DNA of 15,490 nt from Nitrococcus sp. (GCA_030452365.1 JAKDMK010000013.1:1-15490); one strand, 5' to 3'; numbered from the stretch's first letter, positions 6,624-15,323 are shown. Numbers and translations are program-made. The notes: generated by a model not told the origin, from the letters alone.

Positions 6624-7097
6624 TCAATCGCCCGCGCAGTCGGTATCCGACTCCGGACCCAGTGCCATGTAATCCTCCAGCGCGGCCAAGTCAACCGCCG
6701 ATTCCGGCACAGCGCCGCGGGCTGACATTCCCGCACGATGTACGGTTTCAGGATCACCGGAGACCAGCGGATGCCACGAAGCGAGCCCGCGCCCCTCGGC
6801 CAACCGCCGGTAAGCGCAGCTGCTCGGCAGCCACCGGAACAAGCGCACGCGTCGCGGCGTCAGCGCCAGGCAGTCCGCCACATGCTGCTGGCGGTCCAGG
6901 TAATGCCTGCATCGGCAAGCATGCGCATCGAGCAACCGGCAAGCTACTTTGGTGTAGAGAATCCGGCCGCTGCTTTCGTCTTCAAGCTTGTGTAGACAGC
7001 ATTTGCCGCACCCGTCGCAGAGCGCTTCCCATTCGTCGTGGCTCATCTGTGTGAGCCGCTTGCGCTCCCAGAACGGGCGCCGGTCCTGTTCGCCCAT
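6624..7097 (-). CDS. ycgN: YcgN/UPF0260 family Cys-cluster protein
   Basis: The 157-aa protein belongs to the UPF0260 (YcgN) group within the CxxCxxxCC zinc/iron-chelating family. The hallmark [15 protein letters not shown] is at residues 26-40 (C27, C30, C33, C34). Further conserved Cys lie at 53, 61, 63, 76 and 94. The [17 protein letters not shown] block (107-123) is nearly invariant in the family. Biochemical function is not established; metal binding is inferred from the cysteines. The start is supported by AGGT about 8 nt upstream and by [18 protein letters not shown] near the N-terminus, as in homologues. It lies 125 nt upstream of fabA on the same strand and is divergent from prfC. 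Confidence 0.9.
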   Translation of the reverse strand: MGEQDRRPFWERKRLTQMSHDEWEALCDGCGKCCLHKLEDESSGRILYTKVACRLLDAHACRCRHYLDRQQHVADCLALTPRRVRLFRWLPSSCAYRRLAEGRGLASWHPLVSGDPETVHRAGMSARGAVPESAVDLAALEDYMALGPESDTDCAGD

Positions 7098-7155
7098 GTC
7101 AGTAACCTGTAATCGTTGGCTTTAGGGCGCGCGCGAGTCGCGCTACGGGAAAATC

Positions 7156-7183
7156 TTTGTCCCATACCGGGTTCTTGTATAAT
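7156..7183 (+). promoter_or_regulatory. Likely sigma70 promoter of prfC
   Basis: A perfect TATAAT (7178-7183) lies 55 nt before the prfC ATG. The -35 is weak: TTTGTC (7156-7161, 16-nt spacer) or TTGTCC (7157-7162, 15-nt spacer). TG directly precedes the -10 box. The placement fits a short leader for prfC. Confidence 0.55.
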
Positions 7184-7238
7184 CGCAGCCTCCACCCCCC
7201 AGTCCTACCGAATAGGCTAGTACGCCTGCAACGACGAC

Positions 7239-8819
7239 ATGAGTGACCTTAGCACCGAAATAGCGCGGCGGCGCACGTTCGCGATTATCTCACATCCCGA
7301 TGCCGGTAAGACCACCGTAACCGAGAAGCTTCTGCTCTTCGGGGGTGCGATTCAGCTCGCTGGGACGGTCAAGGGCCGTAAGGCAGCCCGCCATGCCACC
7401 TCTGACTGGCTAGAGCTCGAGAAGCAGCGCGGCATCTCGGTGACCTCCTCGGTGATGCAGTTTTCATACAAAGGGCGCGTCATCAATCTCTTGGATACCC
7501 CGGGCCACGAGGATTTCTCGGAGGATACTTACCGCACTTTAACAGCGGTCGACTCTTCGCTCATGGTCATCGATAGCGCCAAAGGGGTAGAGGAGCGCAC
7601 CATCAAGTTGATGGAGGTCTGTCGACTGCGCGCCACCCCGATCATGACGTTCATGAACAAGCTCGACCGTGAAGGACGCGACCCGATGTCACTCATGGAT
7701 GAGGTGGAAGAGGTGCTAAAGATCCGCTGCGCGCCAATCACCTGGCCAATCGGCATGGGCAAGTCTTTCCGGGGCGTCTACCATCTGCTGCTCGATCACG
7801 TCCGGCTCTCGAGCGGCGGGCAGAATGGCCCGAGCAAGGAAGATGAGGTCATCAAGGGACTGAGCAATCCGCAGCTTGATAGGCGCCTAGGGCCTCAAGC
7901 CAAGCAGCTGCGAGAAGAGGTGGAGCTGTTGCGCGAGGCGAGTCATGACTTCGATATTGATTCCTATCGGCGCGCAGAGCTGACACCGGTCTTCTTCGGA
8001 TCCGCGATCAACAGCCTTGGCATTCGCGAGCTGCTGGAGAGCTTTATCGAGCACGCGCCGCCACCGCAGCCGCGGGAGACGACCACTCGCCTGGTTAACA
8101 GTGAGGAATCAACTCTGTCTGGGTTTGTTTTCAAAATCCAGGCCAACATGGACCCAAATCATCGGGACCGGATTGCCTTCCTGCGGATTTGCTCGGGCGT
8201 TTACCGCAAGGGCATGAAGCTGCGCCACCTGCGAATCGACAAGGAGCTGCGGATCGCTAACGCCATCACCTTCATGGCCTCCGAGCGGGAGCATGCGCAG
8301 GAGGCGTACCCGGGTGATATTCTGGGACTGTTCAACCACGGCACCATCCAGGTCGGCGATACGCTCACCGAAGGTGAGGAGCTGAAGTTCACCGGGATTC
8401 CCAATTTCGCCCCCGAGCTGTTTCGCTTGGCGTTGCTACAGAATCCGATGCGCATGAAAGCCTTGCAGAAGGGACTCGCTCAGCTATGCGAGGAAGGCGC
8501 TTCCCAGCTCTTCCGGCCACTTGCAGGCAATGAACTCGTCGTAGGCGCCCTCGGAGTGTTGCAGTTCGACGTGGTGGCTTTTCGGCTCAAGCATGAATAT
8601 GGAGTCGACTGCCGGTTTGAATCCACCAAGGTCGCCACGGCGCGCTGGGTGAGCTGTGATGATCAGAAACGCCTGGAGATGTTCAAGGAGCGCAACCGAG
8701 CCCATTTGGCGCTCGATGTCTCCGGGGATCTCGCCTATCTCGCCCCATCATGGGTCAACCTTGATCTCACCGCTGAGCGTTGGCCGGAAATCCGCTTCCA
8801 TGCCACTCGGGAACATTAA
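7239..8819 (+). CDS. prfC: Peptide chain release factor 3 (RF3)
   Basis: The 526-aa translational GTPase removes RF1/RF2 from the ribosome after peptide release. The P-loop SHPDAGKTT (18-26), the switch I element RGIS (64-67), DTPGHEDF (86-93) and [10 protein letters not shown] (140-149) are intact and of RF3 type. The [18 protein letters not shown] context separates RF3 from EF-G. The C-terminal half keeps the RF3 pattern [20 protein letters not shown] and [23 protein letters not shown] blocks. Length equals that of E. coli RF3 (about 529 aa). No recognisable Shine-Dalgarno sequence precedes the ATG, although the N-terminus aligns well with homologues. It is apparently monocistronic, converging on a small minus-strand gene. 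Confidence 0.97.
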   Translation: MSDLSTEIARRRTFAIISHPDAGKTTVTEKLLLFGGAIQLAGTVKGRKAARHATSDWLELEKQRGISVTSSVMQFSYKGRVINLLDTPGHEDFSEDTYRTLTAVDSSLMVIDSAKGVEERTIKLMEVCRLRATPIMTFMNKLDREGRDPMSLMDEVEEVLKIRCAPITWPIGMGKSFRGVYHLLLDHVRLSSGGQNGPSKEDEVIKGLSNPQLDRRLGPQAKQLREEVELLREASHDFDIDSYRRAELTPVFFGSAINSLGIRELLESFIEHAPPPQPRETTTRLVNSEESTLSGFVFKIQANMDPNHRDRIAFLRICSGVYRKGMKLRHLRIDKELRIANAITFMASEREHAQEAYPGDILGLFNHGTIQVGDTLTEGEELKFTGIPNFAPELFRLALLQNPMRMKALQKGLAQLCEEGASQLFRPLAGNELVVGALGVLQFDVVAFRLKHEYGVDCRFESTKVATARWVSCDDQKRLEMFKERNRAHLALDVSGDLAYLAPSWVNLDLTAERWPEIRFHATREH

Positions 8820-8854
8820 GGGAGAGGATCCGCTCCACGCGGCGAGAGCAAACT

Positions 8855-9067
8855 CTAATAAGCGCCCGGCGGCTTCTCAATCAACGCGGCGCGGACGATC
8901 GACTCCAGATCGAGACTGCGCAGTCGATCCATTGCCAAGTCCCATCGGCCCTCGCCGCACAGACCGCTCATTCCCCCTTGCTCGAAAGCTTGGCGTGCCT
9001 CGTCGATACAGCGCTCGCGTACAGCCTCTGCCACTCGGCGCAGGATTTCATAATCTGCGTTGCTCAT
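8855..9067 (-). CDS. Conserved-looking 70-aa protein of unknown function
   Basis: This small soluble protein is predicted to be mostly helical, with a central MSGLCGEGRWDLAMDRLR stretch (33-50) followed by a SLDLESIVRAAL helix. I recall similar short proteobacterial proteins with an SGLC.EG.W pattern, but cannot name a function. GAGGAG sits 7 nt before the ATG, a strong ribosome binding site for so short a frame and the main reason to call it a gene. It lies downstream of mobB on the same strand, 186 nt away, so it may be read from the same transcript. It converges with prfC. Confidence 0.65.
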   Translation of the reverse strand: MSNADYEILRRVAEAVRERCIDEARQAFEQGGMSGLCGEGRWDLAMDRLRSLDLESIVRAALIEKPPGAY

Positions 9068-9253
9068 ACTGCTCCTCGCTGCGTCAGGCGCGCCCCCGCA
9101 GATGTTGCGAGAAATCGCGACCGATCACGTGGCCCGAGCCGCCTCACGGCAACACGGGTAGCGGCGGGTGAGGCAGGGGGAATCAGCCGGGGTTCGGTTC
9201 GCGCGCTGACAATCGGCACCGGGCACAGTCGCCCGGGTCGCCCGACGGATTTG

Positions 9254-9901
9254 TCATGCGCAAGGGCGCCCCATGATCTTGCTGAGAATGAACTGCACGA
9301 TCGGCTCGATATCGTTCAGATCGAACACGGGCAGCCCTCGGTCCGGGATATCCGCGAGATCCGTGGCAATGGCTACGATGCAGGGATCGTCTGGAGCCAA
9401 CGGCGCTCCCGGCTCTTCGCGCTGACGACGCAGCTCGATTTTTGGCAGCCGTTCGTGGCGAAAGCCCTCGACCAGGATGAGATCGATGCTATCCTGGTCC
9501 AGCAATGCGATTTCTTCTTCCAAGCACGGATCATACTCGATTGGGCGCTCCATGATCAGAGCCCGCCGGCGCGCGGAAGTTACCAACACCTGGCTGACAC
9601 CGGCATGGCGAATCTCATAGCTGTCCTTGCCGGGAATATCGATTTCGAAACCATGATGGGCATGCTTGATGGCGGCCATGCGCACTCCATGCTCGCGCAG
9701 GCGCGGAATGATCCGCCGGAGCAGCGTAGTCTTGCCCGTGCAGCGCCACGCCGCGAAGCCTACGATGGGGCGGCGCACACCGCGTGGCCACAACTCCTGG
9801 TAGCCCGGCCCGCCTTGGACGTCCTCTTGGCTAGCTGCGGGTGGCAAGTGCTTTACATCCAGGCAATCTTCTATCGTACGGCCCATTCTGTAATACCTCA
9901 T
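9254..9901 (-). CDS. mobB: Molybdopterin-guanine dinucleotide biosynthesis adaptor MobB
   Basis: The 215-aa GTP-binding protein assists MobA in attaching GMP to molybdopterin for bis-MGD cofactors. IKHAHHGFEIDIPGKDSYEIR (78-98), LILVEGFRHE (141-150) and the C-terminal VFDLNDIEPIVQF match E. coli MobB. The P-loop is altered: E. coli AAWSGTGKTT reads AAWRCTGKTT here (50-59), so Ser-Gly became Arg-Cys while GKTT is kept. About 44 residues precede the usual MobB start near RPIVGFAAW. This may be a real extension or an upstream over-call. The ATG at 9901 has GGGGTG about 8 nt upstream, and a second ATG at 9886 is possible. No mobA is in the window, so molybdoenzyme use is only implied. Confidence 0.88.
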   Translation of the reverse strand: MRYYRMGRTIEDCLDVKHLPPAASQEDVQGGPGYQELWPRGVRRPIVGFAAWRCTGKTTLLRRIIPRLREHGVRMAAIKHAHHGFEIDIPGKDSYEIRHAGVSQVLVTSARRRALIMERPIEYDPCLEEEIALLDQDSIDLILVEGFRHERLPKIELRRQREEPGAPLAPDDPCIVAIATDLADIPDRGLPVFDLNDIEPIVQFILSKIMGRPCA

Positions 9902-10051
9902 TGACCAATCACCCCCCGAGCACGCGCAATAAATCCCTACCGGTTACCATCAATGGCCGGGTCAAACCTTACCGCGTCTCTCGCCCGCGCTCAACCATGG
10001 CTATGGTATCGAGCCGAGCCGGCAAGGTGGGGATAATCGCGCCGCATCACT

Positions 10052-10833
10052 AATTACGGTGACGCGTTATTATTCACACGAATTAACCAGCCCGGCTATT
10101 ATCCCCTGATGTCGCGTCTACCCCGCATCACCGTTCCTGGCATCCCCCACCACGTCACGCAACGGGGCAATCGTCGGCAGAAGGTCTTCCTACAGGAAGA
10201 CGACTATGCCGTGTATCGCGATCTTCTCGCGCAACACTGTGTCGCCAACGGGGTTTCCTGCTGGTCCTATTGCCTGATGCCCAACCACATCCTCCTAATT
10301 CTCGTGCCGAGCGATGACAAGGGTTTGTCTCGCGCCATTGGCGAAACCCACCGCCGCTACAGCGGCTACATCAACGCGCGGCTTCGAGTCACCGGCCACT
10401 TGTTCCAAGGCCGGTTTGGCTCGGTGGCAATGGACGAAGCGCACCTTCTGGCCGCCTTTCGCTACATGGCCCTGAACCCGGTCAAGGCCAAATTGGTCGG
10501 GGACGCGGCGGATTGGCCTTGGTCGAGCACCCCGGCCCACTTGGCGGGGCGTGACGACGTTCTGGTCACTGTCCATCCATTGTTGACGCGCATTGAAAAT
10601 GTCGCGCAATTCTTATCAGATGAGGTTGACCCAGTATTGGAACAGGCCCTGATCACCGGCCAAAGCATTGGCCGGCCCTTGATGGAGGATGCACAACTGC
10701 GTGCGTTGGAAAAGCACTTGCAACGACGCATCAGGCCAGCACCACGGGGACGGCCGAGCAGGAAGGAGGAAGAATAGTCGACCAATAGCAATTGGTGTTA
10801 ATGGTAAGGTGTCACCACAGTTGCACCGTAATT
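10052..10833 (+). mobile_element. REP-associated transposase unit with terminal inverted repeats
   Basis: AATTACGGTG (10052-10061) and CACCGTAATT (10824-10833) form a perfect 10-bp terminal inverted repeat around a single transposase gene, for a 782-bp unit. Inside them lie a second, imperfect pair: GTGACGCGTTATTATT on the left (from 10059) and GTAAGGTGTCACC (10804-10816) on the right. The right motif is the exact inverse of the left edge of the truncated copy at 11308. Such ends are expected of RAYT transposases, which act on REP hairpins rather than mobilising a full IS. Confidence 0.75.
10109..10777 (+). CDS. REP-associated tyrosine transposase (RAYT), altered HUH motif
   Basis: The 222-aa protein belongs to the IS200/IS605-like Y1 transposase superfamily, RAYT branch, whose members cut single-stranded REP sequences. 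PGIPHHVTQRGNRRQ (10-24) is the signature N-terminus. FRYMALNPVKAKLV (117-130) holds the probable catalytic Tyr119. The C-terminal RPAPRGRPSRKEEE tail is typical. The HUH metal-binding motif, normally MPNHVHLL, reads MPNHILLI (57-64), so the second His is replaced by Leu62. A CTC codon stands where CAC would be expected. Metal binding, and so cleavage, may be impaired. The frame is otherwise intact. No Shine-Dalgarno sequence precedes the ATG. The start agrees with homologues and with the related fragment at 11358. Confidence 0.9.
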   Translation: MSRLPRITVPGIPHHVTQRGNRRQKVFLQEDDYAVYRDLLAQHCVANGVSCWSYCLMPNHILLILVPSDDKGLSRAIGETHRRYSGYINARLRVTGHLFQGRFGSVAMDEAHLLAAFRYMALNPVKAKLVGDAADWPWSSTPAHLAGRDDVLVTVHPLLTRIENVAQFLSDEVDPVLEQALITGQSIGRPLMEDAQLRALEKHLQRRIRPAPRGRPSRKEEE

Positions 10834-10918
10834 GGCGCAGCGGCAGGTGGCCGATAAACGCCCGGGCCGTTAGAATCAACGTCTCATTGAGTGAGTATGC
10901 TGTTCGGAGGTGCATGTC

Positions 10919-11275
10919 GTGGAACTGCTCCTGTCTTGGCTGGTACTGTCTTTTGCAGTGTGGGTTACCGACGCGGTGCTGCCGGGCTTCCGCGTCAAGA
11001 ACTTCGGCAGCGCGATTCTCGTCGCCGCCATTTTTGGTATCCTCAATTTTCTCCTCGGCTGGCTGATCTTTGCCGTTTTTACGGTCATGACCCTCGGCAT
11101 CGCCTGGCTGCTCGCGTTCATCACTCGCTGGATCATCAATGCCATCCTGCTCGTGCTCACCGATAAGCTCACCGATCACCTGACGATCGACCACTTCGGC
11201 TGGGCACTGGGTGGTTCGTTCATGATGTCCGTGGTAGGCACCTTCGCCGAGTGGGTCGTAAGGGGCGTGTTTTAG
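10919..11275 (+). CDS. Phage holin family 4 (PF04020)-like membrane protein
   Basis: The 118-aa inner-membrane protein has about four hydrophobic segments (roughly 3-20, 31-48, 50-80 and 95-115). The order VWVTDAVLPGFRVKNFGSAI, then FGILNFLLGWLI, then LTLG-like TVMTLGIAWLLAF, is characteristic of PF04020. Despite the name, most members are chromosomal and not phage holins; the role is unknown. I chose GTG at 10919 because GGAGG (10906-10910) lies 8 nt upstream. A GTG at 10910, three codons earlier, overlaps that ribosome binding site and is less likely. It lies between a RAYT unit and its truncated relative, with no co-directional partner gene. Confidence 0.85.
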   Translation: MELLLSWLVLSFAVWVTDAVLPGFRVKNFGSAILVAAIFGILNFLLGWLIFAVFTVMTLGIAWLLAFITRWIINAILLVLTDKLTDHLTIDHFGWALGGSFMMSVVGTFAEWVVRGVF

Positions 11276-11307
11276 CCGAATTGCCCTCACACAGTCCGCG
11301 GACTAGA

Positions 11308-11520
11308 GTGACACCTTACTATTTACTCTAATTAATCGGTCCGCCTATCGTTCGTTTATGGCCCGCCTGCCCCGCATCACCGTTCCTGGTGTCCCCCCCC
11401 ACGTCACACAACGGGGTAATCGGGCAAAAGGTATTTCTTCAAAGAAGACGACTACGCCCTGTATCGCGACCTGCTTGCACAGCGCTGTATTGCCCACGGC
11501 GTCACCGTAATCACCGTAAT
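11308..11520 (+). mobile_element. Internally deleted RAYT element (MITE-like remnant)
   Basis: The left edge GTGACACCTTAC (11308-11319) is the inverse of the right-end motif of the complete unit at 10804. It lies exactly 50 nt before a RAYT-like ATG, the same distance as in the complete copy. The coding fragment breaks off and runs straight into CACCGTAATCACCGTAAT (11503-11520), a doubled version of the outer end CACCGTAATT. Both ends are thus kept while most of the transposase is gone, the classic structure of a non-autonomous derivative. Confidence 0.65.
11358..11500 (+). pseudogene. Truncated, frameshifted RAYT N-terminal fragment
   Basis: The first codons read MARLPRITVPGVPPHVTQRGN, nearly the same as the first 21 residues of the intact transposase at 10109. 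Alignment of the DNA then shows a 2-base loss after the AAT codon and a 1-base gain before GAAGACGAC. The frame is shifted between the two indels and remains one base off after them. Similarity resumes through DDYALYRDLLAQRCIAHGV in the corrected frame and stops at the repeat at 11501. Roughly three quarters of the gene, including the HUH and Tyr motifs, is missing. It cannot encode a working transposase. Confidence 0.8.
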
Positions 11521-11655
11521 CGGGAGATCCCTCCCACACCACGCAACACGGTACCCGGTGGCTGGCCTGCCTTGCCGGGGCGGGGTTTACACCCCCTGGA
11601 TCACATAAGGAGATTCCCAAGCCAGGCTTATCGAGCAGCCTGCATTGTCCTTTAG

Positions 11656-11684
11656 TTGTATACTCCTTTAGGATTACATAGAAT
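11656..11684 (+). promoter_or_regulatory. Promoter-like sequence upstream of di-heme oxidoreductase
   Basis: TTGTAT (11656-11661) and TAGAAT (11679-11684) are separated by exactly 17 nt, a good sigma70 arrangement. Transcription from here would give a leader of about 300 nt before the GTG start at 12000, or a separate small RNA. Confidence 0.4.
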
Positions 11685-11760
11685 AGCCACTCGAAGTATT
11701 AGGCTCCAGCGGTTTACTAGCCTGAAGTAGTAATGTTCACTTCATCCACAGTTAGTATGT

Positions 11761-11811
11761 CCCCTCCGCGAGTTTCGAGTAGGAGGGGCTGTGAAACTGG
11801 AGCGATGCCCC
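11761..11811 (+). other. Mutually exclusive hairpins in the leader
   Basis: CCCCTCC (11761-11767) pairs perfectly with GGAGGGG (11782-11788). The same G-run, GGGGC (11785-11789), can instead pair with GCCCC (11807-11811). The two stems share bases and cannot form together, as in attenuators and riboswitches. No known class is recognised. Confidence 0.35.
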
Positions 11812-11881
11812 GATAGGCGCAGGCAAAGTCGTCCTTGTAGATGTCGAAACAATAGCTTACGGAAGCGTCCGGGGGCCCTCT

Positions 11882-11919
11882 CTGCCAAGTACTGACTGGC
11901 AGCGATGTTTCTATTTATT
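11882..11919 (+). terminator. Weak terminator-like hairpin in the leader
   Basis: CTGCCA (11882-11887) pairs with TGGCAG (11897-11902) across a 9-base loop, and a T-rich stretch (TTTCTATTTATTT) begins 5 nt later. The stem is short and the T-tract broken and displaced, so at best it is a weak or conditional terminator upstream of the oxidoreductase gene. Confidence 0.25.
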
Positions 11920-11999
11920 TACGTAGCCTTAGCGAAGGAGCAAATGGATCAAGAAACGGAAAGGCGTTCCGCCAAACAATAGCAGTAAGGAGAATACAT

Positions 12000-13412
12000 G
12001 TGAAAAGTAGGACACATAGGAACAGTCCATCTCTGTTTTCGCCAATACAATTCCCATTATTGAAACGTACCGTAGCGGGTTTATCGTTGGCCGTTGGTTT
12101 ACTCCTTGCCCCCCTAGCGCTCGCCGTGGACGATCCTGGCGTACGTGGTGGTCCTGCGGCTGCCGGTGAACCGCTGCCCGGCTTAACCGAGGTGCAGTTG
12201 GAGTTTTTCGAAGTCGGTTTAGAGGCGTTCTCGGCAACCCAAGGGTTAGGCGATGGCTTGGGCCCGCGCTTCAACGGGGATTCCTGCAAGATGTGCCATT
12301 CCCAACCCGCGATCGGCGGCACCAACCCATTGACCAATCCGGAAATAGCGATCGCCACGGCGTTCGGCGCACGCAACCAAATACCGTCGTTTTTGACGCC
12401 CGACGGCCCGGCGCGCGAAGCGCGCTTCATAAGAAACCCGGACGGCAGTATCGATGGCGGCGTACACCAACTATTCGTAATCAGTGGGCGCGTGGATAAC
12501 ACTGGAAGCGCGAGTGATTGCACCATTGAGCAGGAAGATTTCGAGAGTCAGGTGGCGCGTGACAATGTAGTCTTCCGGATTCCGACGCCGGTTTTCGGCA
12601 CCGGGTTAATGGAATCGATTGCGGATACAACCATTCTCGCGAATATGAACCGCTTCAGTTCCGAGAAACGAGCACTTGGCATTTCCGGCCATCCCAATCA
12701 CGTTGCCAAGACCATTTCGCGCTTTGGTTGGAAGGCGCAAAACCTATCTATGTTATTTTTCTCCGGCGAGGCGTCTAACGTCGAGCTGGGAATTACCAAC
12801 CAATTGCTTCCGGTCGAGCGCGAACAAGATCCTGATTGCCAGTACGCCCCGGTGCCGAACGACAGTCAAATGTCCAACGACGTCATCGCGTTCCCGGATC
12901 TGATGACAAAGATACAGAATCTTGCCAACTTCATGCGGTTCTTGGCGCCCCCGGAACCCTCGCCTGATACCCCGGGCGGTGCCGAGTCTATCGAGCGGGG
13001 CCGGGAGCACTTCATCCGCACCGGTTGTGCGATGTGCCACACACCGGCGTTAACCACCAATCCGAGCTCGACGGTGGAGGCACTGCAAAATAAAGAGGCG
13101 AATCTCTTCTCGGATTTGCTTGTTCACAATATGGGACCGGGCTTGGCAGACAACATCGCGCAAGGCGAGGCGGCCGGGGACGAATTTCGTACCGCACCGC
13201 TTTGGGGACTAGGAAAGCGCATATTCTTCCTGCATGACGGTCGCACCACCGACTTGCTGGTGGCGATACGTGCCCATCGCAGTCGCGGCAATGGGCGCAG
13301 TCAAGGCAATGGGCGATACGGGCCGTCGGAGGCGAATAAAGTGATCGCACAGTTCGAGCGCCTCGACGCCGGCGAGCAACAGGATATGCTGAACTTCCTG
13401 CGTTCGCTGTAA
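12000..13412 (+). CDS. Periplasmic di-heme oxidoreductase family protein (DHOR/DUF1111)
   Basis: The 470-aa protein belongs to PF06537 (COG3488), di-heme c-type proteins exported to the periplasm and presumed to act in electron transfer; the physiological substrate is not established. A basic N-terminus and hydrophobic core (about 23-42) end in ALA before VDD, a likely signal peptidase I site after Ala42. Heme motifs are CKMCH (96-100) and CAMCH (343-347). The blocks HNMGPGLADN (376-385), EFRTAPLWGLG (395-405) and FLHDGRTTDLLVAI (410-423) are family hallmarks; Met378 is a candidate axial ligand. The start is GTG at 12000, with AAGGAG 7 nt upstream; an overlapping ATG at 11998 meets TGA at once. 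The C-terminus carries a six-residue tandem duplication. A strong terminator follows. No cytochrome-maturation genes are nearby. Confidence 0.9.
   Translation: MKSRTHRNSPSLFSPIQFPLLKRTVAGLSLAVGLLLAPLALAVDDPGVRGGPAAAGEPLPGLTEVQLEFFEVGLEAFSATQGLGDGLGPRFNGDSCKMCHSQPAIGGTNPLTNPEIAIATAFGARNQIPSFLTPDGPAREARFIRNPDGSIDGGVHQLFVISGRVDNTGSASDCTIEQEDFESQVARDNVVFRIPTPVFGTGLMESIADTTILANMNRFSSEKRALGISGHPNHVAKTISRFGWKAQNLSMLFFSGEASNVELGITNQLLPVEREQDPDCQYAPVPNDSQMSNDVIAFPDLMTKIQNLANFMRFLAPPEPSPDTPGGAESIERGREHFIRTGCAMCHTPALTTNPSSTVEALQNKEANLFSDLLVHNMGPGLADNIAQGEAAGDEFRTAPLWGLGKRIFFLHDGRTTDLLVAIRAHRSRGNGRSQGNGRYGPSEANKVIAQFERLDAGEQQDMLNFLRSL
13281..13316 (+). repeat. Two 18-bp tandem copies inside the DHOR gene
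   Basis: 13281-13298 and 13299-13316 match at 15 of 18 bases and encode SRGNGR followed by SQGNGR (428-439). They sit just after the RAH segment, where relatives usually have a short Gly-Glu loop. The repeat length keeps the reading frame. Confidence 0.7.
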
Positions 13413-13434
13413 TAGTTCGCCGTAATATCCGCAC

Positions 13435-13478
13435 CCTCCGTTCGTGGTTCGACATCCTCACCACGAACGGAGGTTTTT
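13435..13478 (+). terminator. Strong rho-independent terminator of the DHOR gene
   Basis: A perfect 14-bp stem (CCTCCGTTCGTGGT, 13435-13448, with its complement 13460-13473) encloses an 11-base loop and is followed by TTTTT (13474-13478). It begins 22 nt after the stop codon. No T-run exists on the other side, so it acts mainly on the plus strand. Confidence 0.92.
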
Positions 13479-13597
13479 ACGACAATAAGCGTAGCGTCCA
13501 TTACGGGCGCATTTGCCTCAAGGCTCCGTCAAAGTCGAAAACAGGTCTGGAAGGACGTTTTCAATAGCTTACCCAGGACCGAGAACAGTTCGTCGCC

Positions 13598-14713
<1,116 letters not shown>

Positions 14714-14720
14714 TCAGGCC

Positions 14721-15323
14721 CTAAAGCTGCCCGGCATGCTCGGCGAGATAACTCGCCACACCCTCGGCATCCGCTTTCATACCACTTTGCCCCTTCTGCC
14801 ATCCGGCCGGGCAAACCTCGCCATGTTCCTCGGTGAACTGCAACGCATCGATCACGCGCAGCATCTCGTCCACCGAGCGGCCAAGCGGCAGATTATTGAT
14901 AACTTGATGCTGCACGATTCCCTCCTGGTCGATGAGGAAGGATGCACGCAAAGCGACCCCTGCCTCTGGGTGCTCAATACCGTAGGCCCGAACAATCTCG
15001 TGTCGCTTATCGGAAACCAAGGGGAACTGCACCGGACCGATGCCTCCCTTGTTCACCGGCGTATTGCGCCAGGCGAAATGCGTGTATTCCGAGTCGATGG
15101 AAACCCCTAGGACCTTTACCCCGCGCTCATGGAACTGCGCCATCCGATTGTCATGGGCGATGATTTCGGATGGGCAGACGAAGGTAAAATCCAATGGCCA
15201 GAAGAATAAAACGACCGGCTTGCCGCGCAGGTCGGAAAGGCGAAAGGCTTCATTGATGCTACCGTCCGGCATGACGGCGGCTGCGACGAACTCAGGCGCT
15301 TGCTTCCCTACGAGTACACTCAT
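14721..15323 (-). CDS. Typical 2-Cys peroxiredoxin (AhpC/Prx1 type)
   Basis: The 200-aa cytoplasmic thiol peroxidase reduces hydrogen and organic peroxides. The peroxidatic Cys50 lies in FWPLDFTFVCPSE and the resolving Cys171 in EVCPAGW, the typical 2-Cys arrangement. Arg126 (RASFLID) is a likely active-site Arg. GGIGP (93-97) resembles the GGLG loop of overoxidation-sensitive enzymes, but the C-terminal YF is only YL (192-193). ATG at 15323 is preceded by AGGAGGT, an excellent ribosome binding site. A longer version from 15374 adds 17 residues with no such site. With trxB just downstream, thioredoxin rather than AhpF is the likely reductant (inference). Confidence 0.94.
   Translation of the reverse strand: MSVLVGKQAPEFVAAAVMPDGSINEAFRLSDLRGKPVVLFFWPLDFTFVCPSEIIAHDNRMAQFHERGVKVLGVSIDSEYTHFAWRNTPVNKGGIGPVQFPLVSDKRHEIVRAYGIEHPEAGVALRASFLIDQEGIVQHQVINNLPLGRSVDEMLRVIDALQFTEEHGEVCPAGWQKGQSGMKADAEGVASYLAEHAGQL

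Larger units (their letters stand above)
11521..11999. other. 480-nt leader/intergenic region before the di-heme oxidoreductase
   Basis: No protein-coding frame here is convincing. The first 100 nt contain short GC hairpins (GGGAG/CTCCC near 11522-11534 and GGGGT/ACCCC near 11582-11595) that may be REP-like debris of the adjacent element. The rest is AT-richer and holds a promoter-like pair, competing hairpins and a weak terminator-like hairpin, listed separately. It does not match any riboswitch class I know. Confidence 0.5.

Noticed and set aside
6499..6627. 43-residue N-terminal extension of FabA
   Set aside because: It has no resemblance to FabA, overlaps the end of ycgN, and the ATG at 6498 aligns exactly with known FabA starts.
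10910..10918. Earlier GTG start for the PF04020-like protein
   Set aside because: The GTG at 10910 overlaps the GGAGG site; the GTG at 10919 has ideal spacing from it.
10919..11275. Prophage remnant suggested by a holin-family hit
   Set aside because: PF04020 proteins are mostly chromosomal, and no other phage gene is in the window.
11345..11620. 91-codon minus-strand frame over the RAYT remnant
   Set aside because: It is antisense to a recognisable degenerate transposase fragment and runs through repeat ends; its coding appearance is a by-product.
11785..11870. c-di-GMP (GEMM) riboswitch
   Set aside because: A GCAGGCAAA string recalls the GEMM core, but the tetraloop, GACGCAAAGC segment and second stem are absent.
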